This document shows positions 27,226-34,356 of a stretch of 64,000 nucleotides of DNA, in pieces. The notes beneath the pieces are model-generated. The model worked only from the letters and a program-made list of their open reading frames with translations. It made no database searches and was not told where the DNA came from. The translations under genes were made by a program, and so were the position numbers. Location of the stretch: assembly GCF_040939785.1 (NCBI RefSeq), contig NZ_CP162553.1, positions 186,001-250,000 of the forward strand, read 5' to 3'. Source of the stretch: Bradyrhizobium lupini. Lineage in GTDB: Bacteria; Pseudomonadota; Alphaproteobacteria; Rhizobiales; Xanthobacteraceae. Every line of letters begins with the position of its first letter. Within the stretch, counting starts at the first letter, position 1.

Positions 27226-27401
27226 TGGAAACCGCGACTACTGCAGGCGCAGGTGCTGCTCTGACCGCGCCTTGGTGGATACAGACGCTCACTCCCTACG
27301 GCCAGTTCGCCGTGATGGTGTTGGGCGGCATCTGGATCGCCGTGCAGCTCTACTACAAAATCAAGAACGAAAGACGCAAACGACGTGACGAAGAAAGTTA
27401 G
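27225..27401 (+). CDS. Small single-pass holin-like protein (58 aa)
   Basis: ATG 27225 shares a base with the preceding stop (TAATG). There is one membrane helix (YGQFAVMVLGGIWIAVQLYY) followed by a strongly charged tail (KIKNERRKRRDEES). One helix plus a charged tail is the layout of T7-type holins. This makes it the best T7-holin-like candidate of the three membrane proteins here. Confidence 0.65.
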   Translation: METATTAGAGAALTAPWWIQTLTPYGQFAVMVLGGIWIAVQLYYKIKNERRKRRDEES

Positions 27402-27654
27402 CGAGGGCTTCGGCACCTCGCAGGCTGCGGTTACGACCACGGCTTCCAAGATTGTCGCCGGTCAATCCGGCATCGACACCGTCACCATCTACAATATCGG
27501 CAGCGCGGACTGTTACCTCGGCAATACGTCGGGCGTCCTCACGTCCACGGGCTTCAAGCTCGCGGCGGGTGCTGCGATCACGATGGAGACCACGCGCGAC
27601 ATCTACGCTATCGGCAGCGGCGCGACGACCCTCTGCATCCTCGTGGAGGGCTAA
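27385..27654 (+). CDS. Small beta-rich virion protein (89 aa)
   Basis: GTG 27385 overlaps the holin-like gene. It is a beta-rich sequence (DTVTIYNIGSADCYLGNTSG; TSTGFKLAAGAAITMETTRD) of the kind found in small phage capsid-decoration or fibre-associated proteins. It precedes the esterase gene, with which it shares a stop/start overlap. The family is unknown. Confidence 0.6.
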   Translation: MTKKVSEGFGTSQAAVTTTASKIVAGQSGIDTVTIYNIGSADCYLGNTSGVLTSTGFKLAAGAAITMETTRDIYAIGSGATTLCILVEG

Positions 27655-28928
27655 TGGCTCGCCTATGGTTTCCGGGCGGCGGCGGCAGCGCTGCTACCCG
27701 GTTCAACCCGAACACCATTGTCGCCCTCGGTGACAGCCGCGTGGCGCAAATCCACGCCGACAGCATCTTCTACAACAAGAACGCGCAGAACCACTTCACC
27801 GTAGGCAACGCGCTCGCGGGCAACCGCGCGATCCTCGTGGCGAACTTCGGTAAGTCTGGTGACCGCACGGATCAGGTGCTGGCACGTCTGGCAGCTGCTC
27901 TCGCGACCGGCGCGAAGTTTCTCTACATCCACGCTGGCTGCAACGATATCGGTCAGCTGTATCCGACCGCGACCACCTCTGGCTCGACCGCGTGGGCCAA
28001 CATCAAGACCATGATTGACGCCGCTGTCGCTATCGGCATGCAGGTGATCTACGTGCTCGATCCCGGCGCCACCAACTTCAACACGTCGATGATGGTGCAG
28101 CTCCTGACGCTCAACGAGAGCGCCCGCGAGTATGCCGAGCGTTGCCCGGGTCTCCATCTGCTCGACCTTCCGGCCGCGCTGTATGATCCGGCGAACGCCT
28201 CGACGACCACTGTGCCGCTGATCACCTCGCTCGACGGCACGCACGAGAACCTCGCCAGCTCCTACCTGGGTGGCAAGCTGTGGGCATCGCTGCTCACATC
28301 CATCATGCCTCCGCGTCCTCACGGCTTCCATGCGTCCTTTGAGACGCCCGGCCTCTCGACGATGAACCTGCTCGCCAACCCCATGTTCGCCACGACGACT
28401 GGCGGCACCGTGGGTACTGGCATGTCTGGCACCGTTGCGGGCAGCTGGACCGTCTCCCATGGCGGCAGCGCTGTGGTCAACGCGTCCGTTGGCACGGCCT
28501 CGGATGGCTCCGGTCTCAAGGAGCAGGTGATGGCCACCACGTTCTCCGCAGCGCTCGACGAGGGCCGCCTGCAGCAGGACGTCGTGCTCACCAACTGGTC
28601 TCCCGGTGACAAGATACAGGGCTCCGCTGAAATCGTAGTCGATGCGGGCTCAACGAACCTCGCAGGTGTCTGTCTGTACGTGCAGGCGAACGGTGTGCTC
28701 AACGGCACGCAGACCGCCGTCACCACGATGGACAACTACTGCATGACTGCAGGCTGGGGCGCCATGACCTCGGAGGGATACAAGATGCTCCTCCAGACTG
28801 AGGTGATGACCATCCCCGCGTATCAGACCAAGAGCTGGGTCACGGCCCACATCAAGGTTGTTGGCGCGGGCGCTGGATCAGCCACTGCGCGCGTGCGCCG
28901 CTTCGGCCTGCGCAAGCGTCTCTCCTAA
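27654..28928 (+). CDS. SGNH-family esterase, probable tailspike or receptor-active enzyme
   Basis: 424 residues. Residues about 20-215 are an SGNH hydrolase domain: VALGDSRV with nucleophile Ser28, a block-II Gly around 69, HAGCNDIG with Asn97, and LDGTHEN with Asp194 and His197. Residues 235-424 are a beta-rich, Gly/Thr-rich domain likely to bind carbohydrate or attach to the tail. Phage SGNH enzymes usually remove acetyl groups from surface polysaccharide. That role here is inference from family and from the late-operon location. Confidence 0.8.
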   Translation: MARLWFPGGGGSAATRFNPNTIVALGDSRVAQIHADSIFYNKNAQNHFTVGNALAGNRAILVANFGKSGDRTDQVLARLAAALATGAKFLYIHAGCNDIGQLYPTATTSGSTAWANIKTMIDAAVAIGMQVIYVLDPGATNFNTSMMVQLLTLNESAREYAERCPGLHLLDLPAALYDPANASTTTVPLITSLDGTHENLASSYLGGKLWASLLTSIMPPRPHGFHASFETPGLSTMNLLANPMFATTTGGTVGTGMSGTVAGSWTVSHGGSAVVNASVGTASDGSGLKEQVMATTFSAALDEGRLQQDVVLTNWSPGDKIQGSAEIVVDAGSTNLAGVCLYVQANGVLNGTQTAVTTMDNYCMTAGWGAMTSEGYKMLLQTEVMTIPAYQTKSWVTAHIKVVGAGAGSATARVRRFGLRKRLS

Positions 28929-28947
28929 CCACTAACGAAAGGACCCT

Positions 28948-29340
28948 ATGTCCCTCGACTTCTCCAAACTGACCGACGCGGTCGCCAAGGTCGCCACGCT
29001 GGCGTCCTCGCACGCTGATGTCTCCGCTGCCGTCGCTGCGGCCACTGCGGCTCGCGATGCGGCTCTGGCTGACCTCGCGCAGGCCCAGATCGACATCAAC
29101 GCCATGGCCGACCAGCTGATCGCCGCCGCTACGACTCCTGCGGAGGCCGCTGGACTCGCTGCCGTCGCTGCCGCTGTTGTTGCCCCGGCTCCCGTCGTGG
29201 ACGTCCCTGTGACTCCCGCTGTGGCTCCTGTGGCCCCTGCGGACCTGAACGCAGCTCCTGTGCCGCCCCTCGGCCCCGTAGTTGCTCCGGTCGCGCCGAC
29301 CACCTTCCTCCCGGGCGATCCCCGGGCTCTGAAGGCCTAA
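28948..29340 (+). CDS. Ala/Pro-rich coiled-coil protein (130 aa)
   Basis: Last gene of the rightward arm, with AAAGGA before ATG 28948. The N-terminal two thirds are an Ala-rich coiled coil (AAVAAATAARDAALADLAQA) and the C-terminal third is Pro/Val-rich (VDVPVTPAVAPVAP). The function is unknown; a structural or chaperone role for the neighbouring esterase is possible. It stops four bases before the terminator. Confidence 0.65.
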   Translation: MSLDFSKLTDAVAKVATLASSHADVSAAVAAATAARDAALADLAQAQIDINAMADQLIAAATTPAEAAGLAAVAAAVVAPAPVVDVPVTPAVAPVAPADLNAAPVPPLGPVVAPVAPTTFLPGDPRALKA

Positions 29341-29343
29341 ACC

Positions 29344-29392
29344 AAAAGCCCCCTAAGGTTCCCGTCATGGGTTCCCTAGGGGGCTTTTTTTT
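29344..29392. terminator. Strong bidirectional terminator between the two arms
   Basis: AAAAGCCCCCTA at 29344-29355 pairs with TAGGGGGC and an eight-T run ending at 29392. The complementary A-run on the other side makes it functional in both directions. It closes the rightward late operon and would also stop leftward transcripts. Confidence 0.9.
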
Positions 29393-29508
29393 CGAGTGTA
29401 GGCGTAGCTGTTGGACGCCTCGTTTTTAAGTACGTCACCCTGTCTCCCGGCTACGGGCACGCTTGGCGACACGTCTGACCCTTTGCAGCAGACGTACTCA
29501 CTCGAAAC

Positions 29509-29525
29509 CCAAGGAGCTACCTTGG
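29509..29525 (-). terminator. Small hairpin at the end of the leftward arm
   Basis: CCAAGG-AGCTA-CCTTGG forms a perfect 6-bp stem overlapping the stop codon of the 29517 gene. On the minus strand it is followed by GTTTCG only, so it is weak. The 15 bases at 29513-29527 also occur exactly at 8577-8591. Confidence 0.35.
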
Positions 29526-29867
29526 GGTCTTCGGTCGGCCGAGCTTCTTGAGCACCAGCTGGACGCTCGGGCGGTCTCGGTCGATCTCCATCATGCCGGG
29601 CCCGGGGACGTCTTCGAACCCCGGGTGGCCTTTGTGCACGATGGTGTTGATTGGGTAGTCCTCGCCGTTGAGGGCACGCAGCTGTCGGATCAGCTCCAGG
29701 TAACGGATCTCAGCCTGATCGTAGATGCCATCATCGACGACGAAGGTGTTGCCCCAGCTGCTGTGGACTTCCTCAGGAGCGTAGTAGGCAACCTTGCGTT
29801 CGATCAGCCACCAACAGAGCGCAGTCAGCTCCTTGTCGAGCGCCTTCTTACTTGGTTTCCGCGCCAA
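29517..29867 (-). CDS. Hypothetical phage protein (116 aa)
   Basis: Starts at TTG 29865-29867 with GAGG upstream, overlapping the previous gene by 20 bases. It is a soluble, acidic-central protein (YAPEEVHSSWGNTFVVDDGI; DQAEIRYLELIRQLRALNG). It is the last gene of the leftward arm. The family was not recognised. Confidence 0.65.
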   Translation of the reverse strand: MARKPSKKALDKELTALCWWLIERKVAYYAPEEVHSSWGNTFVVDDGIYDQAEIRYLELIRQLRALNGEDYPINTIVHKGHPGFEDVPGPGMMEIDRDRPSVQLVLKKLGRPKTPR

Positions 29868-30072
29868 TGAAGGCCTCGTGGACGTCGTCGTACGTCAAGC
29901 CGTAGCGCGTGGCCATCATGCGGGCCCTGCTCTTCACACGGTAGACGGATTGGTTCAGGGGCTTGCCGTTGCGCATCACCACCCAGCCCACATGTATCTT
30001 CGTTAGGTCACGCAGCTGCATGGCGTCATACTCGACGGGGTCGCAGCCGCACTCAGGACAATGGTCGCTCAT
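29848..30072 (-). CDS. Small zinc-finger-like phage protein (74 aa)
   Basis: 74 residues from ATG 30070-30072. It begins SDHCPECGCDPVEYDAMQL, with three Cys close together that could bind zinc with one more ligand. The rest is basic (VYRVKSRARMMATRYG). Coupled by ATGA overlap to the methyltransferase gene before it. Confidence 0.65.
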   Translation of the reverse strand: MSDHCPECGCDPVEYDAMQLRDLTKIHVGWVVMRNGKPLNQSVYRVKSRARMMATRYGLTYDDVHEAFIGAETK

Positions 30073-30611
30073 TCGATCACCAGTGCGTAGTCGAGACCAT
30101 CGTTGAACGTGATGATCTGCGAAGGCTTCACGATGTCCCACCAGCGCTCGACAGGCATGAGCCTCTCGTCGCCAAAGGTGGGCTTGGGATACAGGCCGGG
30201 CACGTAGTGCACCTGTGAGTGCGCGATGCCACGGTAGCTGTCGATGACCTTGCGGATGGTCTCGTCGTCGAAGTGCTCAAGCATTCCATGCGAGTGCACA
30301 ACGTCGGCCGAGGTAACCGCATGGCCGCTTGTGGCGTCGAGGCGCTGCACGAGGATGTCTGTGTCCTCGAAACGCTTGCTCATGGTCGCCAGCTGATCGG
30401 GATCGATATCTGTGGCCACCAGCGTTGCCAGCTCGATGATCGGCTCCAGCGCTGCGGTAATGGTGCCCGTGCCCGCACCAAGCTCCAGCACGGTGTCACC
30501 GGCTGTGATGCGGGAGCAGATGGCGTCAATGAAGACGCGATAGCGCTGCTTGGCGTACTCAAGATAGGACGCGTTCGCGCGCCCCTCATAGAAGGTTGCC
30601 CACGGGCTCAT
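30069..30611 (-). CDS. SAM-dependent methyltransferase (class I)
   Basis: 180 residues from ATG 30609-30611 with GGAGA upstream. Motif I is DTVLELGAGTGTITAAL, followed by VATDIDPDQL and the post-motif SHGMLEHFDDETI. This is the pattern of small-molecule or protein class I methyltransferases. The substrate is unknown; there is no DNA-target domain. The gene before it (30635-31276) also resembles a methyltransferase. Confidence 0.8.
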   Translation of the reverse strand: MSPWATFYEGRANASYLEYAKQRYRVFIDAICSRITAGDTVLELGAGTGTITAALEPIIELATLVATDIDPDQLATMSKRFEDTDILVQRLDATSGHAVTSADVVHSHGMLEHFDDETIRKVIDSYRGIAHSQVHYVPGLYPKPTFGDERLMPVERWWDIVKPSQIITFNDGLDYALVIE

Positions 30612-30634
30612 TGGTATCTCCGATGTTGTGGTGA

Positions 30635-31276
30635 TCAGCCGAAGGTGTCGGCCAGTGCAGTCGCAATGCCGGGATAGGTCAGAGACCTCTTCTTCCAGCG
30701 GTCGGGACCGGGCGCAGCCATGTGCACCTCGGCTTTCGGTTTGGAGCCCACAGGGAGCCTCAGGGCCTTCCTGCAGTCCTCCCATTTGGGATACTTGGGC
30801 ACGAGCAGCTTGCCGCTGCGGACCCAGAAGCATGTGCGCTTGGTGAAGGGATCGCCCCACATCCAAGGCTGGACAATCTGCGTCGGCTCAGCGCCGATGA
30901 TGTCCTTTGCGTAGCCAAGCATGATGGGGTTCTCGCAGACCACCTCGGGGATGGCCTCCGTCTCCCAAAGCTCTTTGAAGAACGCTGCGCCCTCGCGAAG
31001 CTGCCTCCATCTCTCGGGATCGGGCCCGTTCGGCTTCTTGCCGTCGATGTAGAGATGCTTGCTTGAGCTGTTGGCTAGGAATGTGCACGGTGGATGAAAA
31101 ATGCCTAGGTCCCATCCTCTGTCGAGGACGGTGAGAACGTCTTGCTGAAAATGATAGCGGCTGTCCGAGGGCTCAAGGTCACACGACCACGCATCGTGTC
31201 CCTTGGCCCTGAACGCGTCTCTCACTCGCCCGCTGAACTCGCAGCCGACGAGGACCCGTAGCTTGCGCTTCGGGAT
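30635..31276 (-). CDS. DNA methyltransferase-like protein with non-standard start
   Basis: The conserved family N-terminus RVLVGCEFSGRVRDAFRAKG lies upstream of the first usual start codon (GTG 31223-31225). The frame is open up to TGA 31295-31297 but has no ATG/GTG/TTG there. ATC at 31274-31276, just after the previous stop, gives 213 residues. The GCEFSG loop, HPPCTFLA and ENPIMLGYA, with WGDPFTKRTCFWV, mark a phage family related to cytosine methyltransferases but lacking a target-recognition domain. Whether it methylates DNA is unknown. Confidence 0.65.
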   Translation of the reverse strand: MPKRKLRVLVGCEFSGRVRDAFRAKGHDAWSCDLEPSDSRYHFQQDVLTVLDRGWDLGIFHPPCTFLANSSSKHLYIDGKKPNGPDPERWRQLREGAAFFKELWETEAIPEVVCENPIMLGYAKDIIGAEPTQIVQPWMWGDPFTKRTCFWVRSGKLLVPKYPKWEDCRKALRLPVGSKPKAEVHMAAPGPDRWKKRSLTYPGIATALADTFG

Positions 31277-31277
31277 G

Positions 31278-31484
31278 TCAGTCTTTCGGTAGGATCAGTC
31301 TTCGCTCTTTGTCCACGCACACGGTTGACGGGGATCGCCCGCCTACCGTCGTGGTCCTGTAGCCGTGCTCAAGGCACCATTCGTATCGCGCGTTGTCACG
31401 CTGGATCGAGAAGTAAGCCAAGGGAAACATGGCGAGCACAACGCTCACCATGAAGCCAATGAACAGCTTGTCGTACCAACGCAT
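31278..31484 (-). CDS. Small membrane protein (68 aa)
   Basis: ATG 31482-31484 overlaps the TerC stop (TGATG). It has one N-terminal membrane helix (KLFIGFMVSVVLAMFPLAYF) and a soluble tail with two Cys (EWCLEHGYRTTTVGG, STVCVDKE). The topology suggests a periplasmic tail. The function is unknown. Confidence 0.6.
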   Translation of the reverse strand: MRWYDKLFIGFMVSVVLAMFPLAYFSIQRDNARYEWCLEHGYRTTTVGGRSPSTVCVDKERRLILPKD

Positions 31485-32131
31485 CAGATGGCGCGTATCC
31501 GGCTGTAGCCACCGGCCGCCAGCACGATTGCGACACCAGCGATGCCGACGACGAACTCAGGCCCGTTGTAGACCGCTTGGGCCCACGGGTCGCCAGCAAC
31601 GAGACCACCGGCCACGTAGCCGAGCAGCGCCGCACCAGCCCACACGAGGACCGGGAAGCGTGCCACGACGGCACTGATCAGCGCAGCGCCTGCGATCACC
31701 AGCGGGATCGAGAGGAGCACGCCGACCCACATGAGAGCGTAGGAGCCGTGCGCCAGACCAGCGATGGCCATGACGTTGTCGAGGCTCATGCCAGCGTCAG
31801 CCAGCGCGATGGTGGTGATGGCTGAGGTGAGCGTTGTGCAGACCTTGCTCGGGCCCGCCTCGTCCTCTTCGCCCATGACCATCTTGGCGGCCACGTAGAC
31901 GAGGAAGGCGCCGCCAGCGATGCTGAGGGCCGGGACGCCGAGGAGCGTACCAGCGATGGACGCCATGACGACACGGAGGCCAATGGCCGCCACGGTGCCG
32001 CCGATGATGCCCCACTTCTGCTTGCTTGCCGGTAGTTGGCGGGCAACGAGCGCGATGACGACCGCGTTGTCACCTGAGAGCAGAAGGTCGATCCAGATGA
32101 TGCCGAGAAGTGCTAGAAAGAATGTTTGCAT
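31484..32131 (-). CDS. TerC-family integral membrane protein
   Basis: 215 residues from ATG 32129-32131 with GGAGA upstream. The TerC/YjbE signature IDLLLSGDNAVVIALVAR lies in the first third, and a second acidic motif DAGMSLDNVMAIAGLA in the second. About seven membrane helices are visible. TerC proteins are linked to metal (tellurite, manganese) handling. A TerB-like gene lies 91 bases upstream on the same strand, so the phage carries a small Ter pair, probably of use to the lysogen. Confidence 0.85.
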   Translation of the reverse strand: MQTFFLALLGIIWIDLLLSGDNAVVIALVARQLPASKQKWGIIGGTVAAIGLRVVMASIAGTLLGVPALSIAGGAFLVYVAAKMVMGEEDEAGPSKVCTTLTSAITTIALADAGMSLDNVMAIAGLAHGSYALMWVGVLLSIPLVIAGAALISAVVARFPVLVWAGAALLGYVAGGLVAGDPWAQAVYNGPEFVVGIAGVAIVLAAGGYSRIRAI

Positions 32132-32222
32132 TTGGTCTCCAAAAGGATCGAGGGATGCCGGTGTCAGGTCTCCGGTCTCTAGCTTCCCCACCACAGGGCA
32201 CTGCACCCTCGTCCGAACTTGA

Positions 32223-32654
32223 TCAGGCGAGCAGCTTCTTGGCGTCGAGGTTCAGGAGGCCACCGATGGTCTCCAGAACGGTCAGCTCTTCCGGCTTGAT
32301 CTCGTCACCACAAACGTCCGCAGCGATCAGGAAGACGTCCTGACGCACGGTGACGTCGCGGCCCACGAGGGCCTCGATGTTGCGCTTGTTCTCCATGCGG
32401 CCCGCACGGGTCTTCGCGCGGATCAGGGCGAGCCCGTAGGCATCGCTGATCTGGGTGGAGTTGAACGAACCGGAGACGATGGTGTTCGACTGCATGCCCT
32501 TGATGGAGGCATCGACTTCGCTGTCTTCGACCACGCCGTCAGCAGCGGTCACGTTGGCGGCAGCGGAGGCAACACCCTTCAGGAAGGCGTCGTCGCCCAC
32601 GTAGCTGTTGATCTTCTTGCGCGCGTCAGAGAAAACTTTGGCAAACAAACCCAT
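32223..32654 (-). CDS. TerB-like protein
   Basis: 143 residues from ATG 32652-32654. The helical core AAANVTAADGVVEDSEVDA and the closing AADVCGDEIKPEELTVLETI match the tellurite-resistance TerB fold, an acidic all-helical domain that may bind metal. It has neither membrane nor enzymatic motifs. It stands directly upstream of the TerC homologue. Confidence 0.75.
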   Translation of the reverse strand: MGLFAKVFSDARKKINSYVGDDAFLKGVASAAANVTAADGVVEDSEVDASIKGMQSNTIVSGSFNSTQISDAYGLALIRAKTRAGRMENKRNIEALVGRDVTVRQDVFLIAADVCGDEIKPEELTVLETIGGLLNLDAKKLLA

Positions 32655-32668
32655 AGGAGCAGTCCCTT

Positions 32669-32770
32669 TCAGAAGAACCATCGACGCACGGGGTATCCGC
32701 GCGCCATCTTGATGGTGGTGGTGATGATTTGGAAAATGCCGAGTGCGACGAGAGAGCCGAGGATGGCCAT
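32669..32770 (-). CDS. Micro membrane protein (33 aa)
   Basis: ATG 32768-32770 overlaps the preceding stop (TGATG). One hydrophobic helix (AILGSLVALGIFQIITTTI) is followed by a basic tail (KMARGYPVRRW). It lies directly before the TerB-like gene. The function is unknown. Confidence 0.5.
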   Translation of the reverse strand: MAILGSLVALGIFQIITTTIKMARGYPVRRWFF

Positions 32771-32940
32771 CAGTGCATCTTCACCCAGCCGGGGGTGTCT
32801 TCGTTGTGACGTTCGACGCGGGCGTAGACGTACTCGATTGCCTGCAGCACTTCAGACGCGGTCATGCCGCGATCCGTGCAGAAGTCTTCGATGGTCTCCG
32901 CGATGCGCTCGCGCAGTGCGATGGTCTCTTCACTCTCCAC
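32770..32940 (-). CDS. Small acidic phage protein (56 aa)
   Basis: GTG 32938-32940 gives a helical acidic protein (ESEETIALRERIAETIEDFC; EVLQAIEYVYARVERHNED). It overlaps the end of the gene before it and shares the TGATG overlap with the one after. The family is unknown. Confidence 0.55.
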   Translation of the reverse strand: MESEETIALRERIAETIEDFCTDRGMTASEVLQAIEYVYARVERHNEDTPGWVKMH

Positions 32941-33094
32941 GGATGCGCTCCGCGTTCCAGCAGTTGTAGAAGTCAATCGGGAAACCGATGACGTAGTTGA
33001 TCAGCCCCTCGACGAACACGATGGGCCACACGACGAGCATTGCGGCTCGACGGCGGCGCTTCGGCCACGTCGGGAGGTTTGGGAAGAGCCTCAC
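32930..33094 (-). CDS. Small membrane protein (54 aa)
   Basis: GTG 33092-33094 overlaps the previous stop (GTGA). It has a basic N-terminus (PTWPKRRRRAA) and a membrane helix (MLVVWPIVFVEGLINYVIGF), so the N-terminus is expected in the cytoplasm. The function is unknown. Confidence 0.55.
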   Translation of the reverse strand: MRLFPNLPTWPKRRRRAAMLVVWPIVFVEGLINYVIGFPIDFYNCWNAERIRGE

Positions 33095-33315
33095 TTACGC
33101 TTGCCCTTCACCTTGTTGGCGATGGAGCGGCCTTCGGCGTCGTCGTATGGCTCCTCGGCGGGAGCTTCGGTCTTCAGCTGCTTCGCGAGGTGACGCATGC
33201 CTTCCAAGATGGAAGTCAGGGTCTCTTCAATGCGCAGCAGAGCGTCCAGCGACTGCACCTCCATGGTGCGGACGTGGTTGGGCTCCATTGGCCTGCGGCG
33301 GTCTTCAAGGCTCAT
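33091..33315 (-). CDS. Hypothetical phage protein (74 aa)
   Basis: ATG 33313-33315, coupled to the previous gene by ATGA. It has a central coiled-coil-like helix (LDALLRIEETLTSILEGMRH) and a basic C-terminus (NKVKGKRK). It is probably an oligomeric small protein; the family is unknown. Confidence 0.6.
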   Translation of the reverse strand: MSLEDRRRPMEPNHVRTMEVQSLDALLRIEETLTSILEGMRHLAKQLKTEAPAEEPYDDAEGRSIANKVKGKRK

Positions 33316-33698
33316 TGGGCCTCCTGAGGTGTGCAGTTGGGAATGAAGTTGAGCGGGAAGATGCAGATCGGCCCCTGCTGCGGCGGAAGAGCCTGAGGAG
33401 CAGGAGGTGCTTCACGCGGCACCACGTGTGATGGTCGTGCTGGCGCGGGTCGAACATGCGGCTTCACCTGGTTGGGACGATGCCGCACCACAGGCTTACG
33501 CTCGGGCGCCTTGCGGGGCTCGGGCGTCGGCGCGGTGATCTGCGGCGGTGTTGGGAAGGCGTTGAAGTCGTCCAGCGGTATCTGCCGCACCACCTCGGGC
33601 ACCTTGGGGACCTCTGGCAGCTTCGGTGTGTGGAAGCTGCAGAAGCCTAGGAGCGCGAGGGGTGACAGAATGGCCGGACCAAGCAGTAGTCGCTTCAT
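33312..33698 (-). CDS. Exported Pro-rich protein (possible spanin-like or envelope protein)
   Basis: 128 residues from ATG 33696-33698 (MKRLLLGPAILSPLALLGFC). The N-terminus is a signal or anchor helix ending in Cys, but Phe before the Cys does not fit a good lipobox. The rest is Pro/Arg-rich (PKLPEVPKVPEVV; RHRPNQVKPHVRPAPARPSH) and ends with two more Cys. An envelope-spanning Pro-rich protein resembles outer-membrane spanins, but it lies far from the lysis genes. Confidence 0.55.
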   Translation of the reverse strand: MKRLLLGPAILSPLALLGFCSFHTPKLPEVPKVPEVVRQIPLDDFNAFPTPPQITAPTPEPRKAPERKPVVRHRPNQVKPHVRPAPARPSHVVPREAPPAPQALPPQQGPICIFPLNFIPNCTPQEAQ

Positions 33699-34123
33699 TG
33701 GTCCTTGAGTTTCAGTGATTGCACTTTGCCCCCTGAGTTGGCATCGCGCTTGATGGCGATCCGCACGGCATCCTTGGCAGATGCGCCAGCGTCCATCGCA
33801 GCGAAGGCATACGGTGATCCCGAGCCGGTCGCGTAGTAGCCCGGGTCCTGTTTGACCCACGCTTCCCCTTCGTATTCCCAGAGCGTCCCATCAGTACGCA
33901 GATGGAGCGCTGAGATGTCTTCGAGCTTCGGGTGCTTGACCTTCGCGGTCTTACGCATCGCCTGCAGGAGCAGCTCGGCATCCTGCACGCTCCCCGCCCA
34001 CGCCACGATGGAGCCGTCACGCAGACGGTGGACCTTGCGGCGCTTGTCGGAGACGATCATGTCCCCTGCGGTGATGCGGCTATCGCACGCCAGCTCGCCG
34101 TCTCTGTAGGCGAGTGTGGTCAT
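33695..34123 (-). CDS. HslV/proteasome-like Ntn-hydrolase peptidase
   Basis: 142 residues starting MTTLAYRDGELACDSR. After Met removal Thr2 would be the N-terminal nucleophile. Asp14 and Lys30 (SDKRRKVHRL) sit where HslV has its catalytic Asp and Lys. DGSIVAWAGSVQDA and YATGSGSPYAFAAMDAG parallel the HslV motifs FAGG and IGSGGPYAQAA. No HslU-type ATPase is encoded nearby, so it may act alone or with the host ATPase. Coupled by overlaps to both neighbours. Confidence 0.8.
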   Translation of the reverse strand: MTTLAYRDGELACDSRITAGDMIVSDKRRKVHRLRDGSIVAWAGSVQDAELLLQAMRKTAKVKHPKLEDISALHLRTDGTLWEYEGEAWVKQDPGYYATGSGSPYAFAAMDAGASAKDAVRIAIKRDANSGGKVQSLKLKDQ

Positions 34124-34356
34124 CGCGTGATCACTTCCTCCGACACGTCGTCAGGGGTCGCGTAGCGCCACGCAGTCGTCCAGCGGCCTTCGCCGTGGTC
34201 GAACACGCTGTACTCCACCTGCAGCGCAAGCATGTCCTGCGGCAGCAGCACGGACCACGGCATGACGCGCACGTAGCGCCGTTGGCCGGTCAGGCCGCCT
34301 TTGGTCTGCGGCGGCAGGAAGTCTGGGAAGCCGTCATTCCATTCAACCTTCGACAT
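34120..34356 (-). CDS. Hypothetical phage protein (78 aa)
   Basis: 78 residues from ATG 34354-34356 (MSKVEWNDGFPDFLPPQ). It is Trp-rich with beta character (YVRVMPWSVLLPQDMLALQV). It overlaps the HTH gene before it and the peptidase gene after it. The family was not recognised. Confidence 0.6.
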   Translation of the reverse strand: MSKVEWNDGFPDFLPPQTKGGLTGQRRYVRVMPWSVLLPQDMLALQVEYSVFDHGEGRWTTAWRYATPDDVSEEVITR

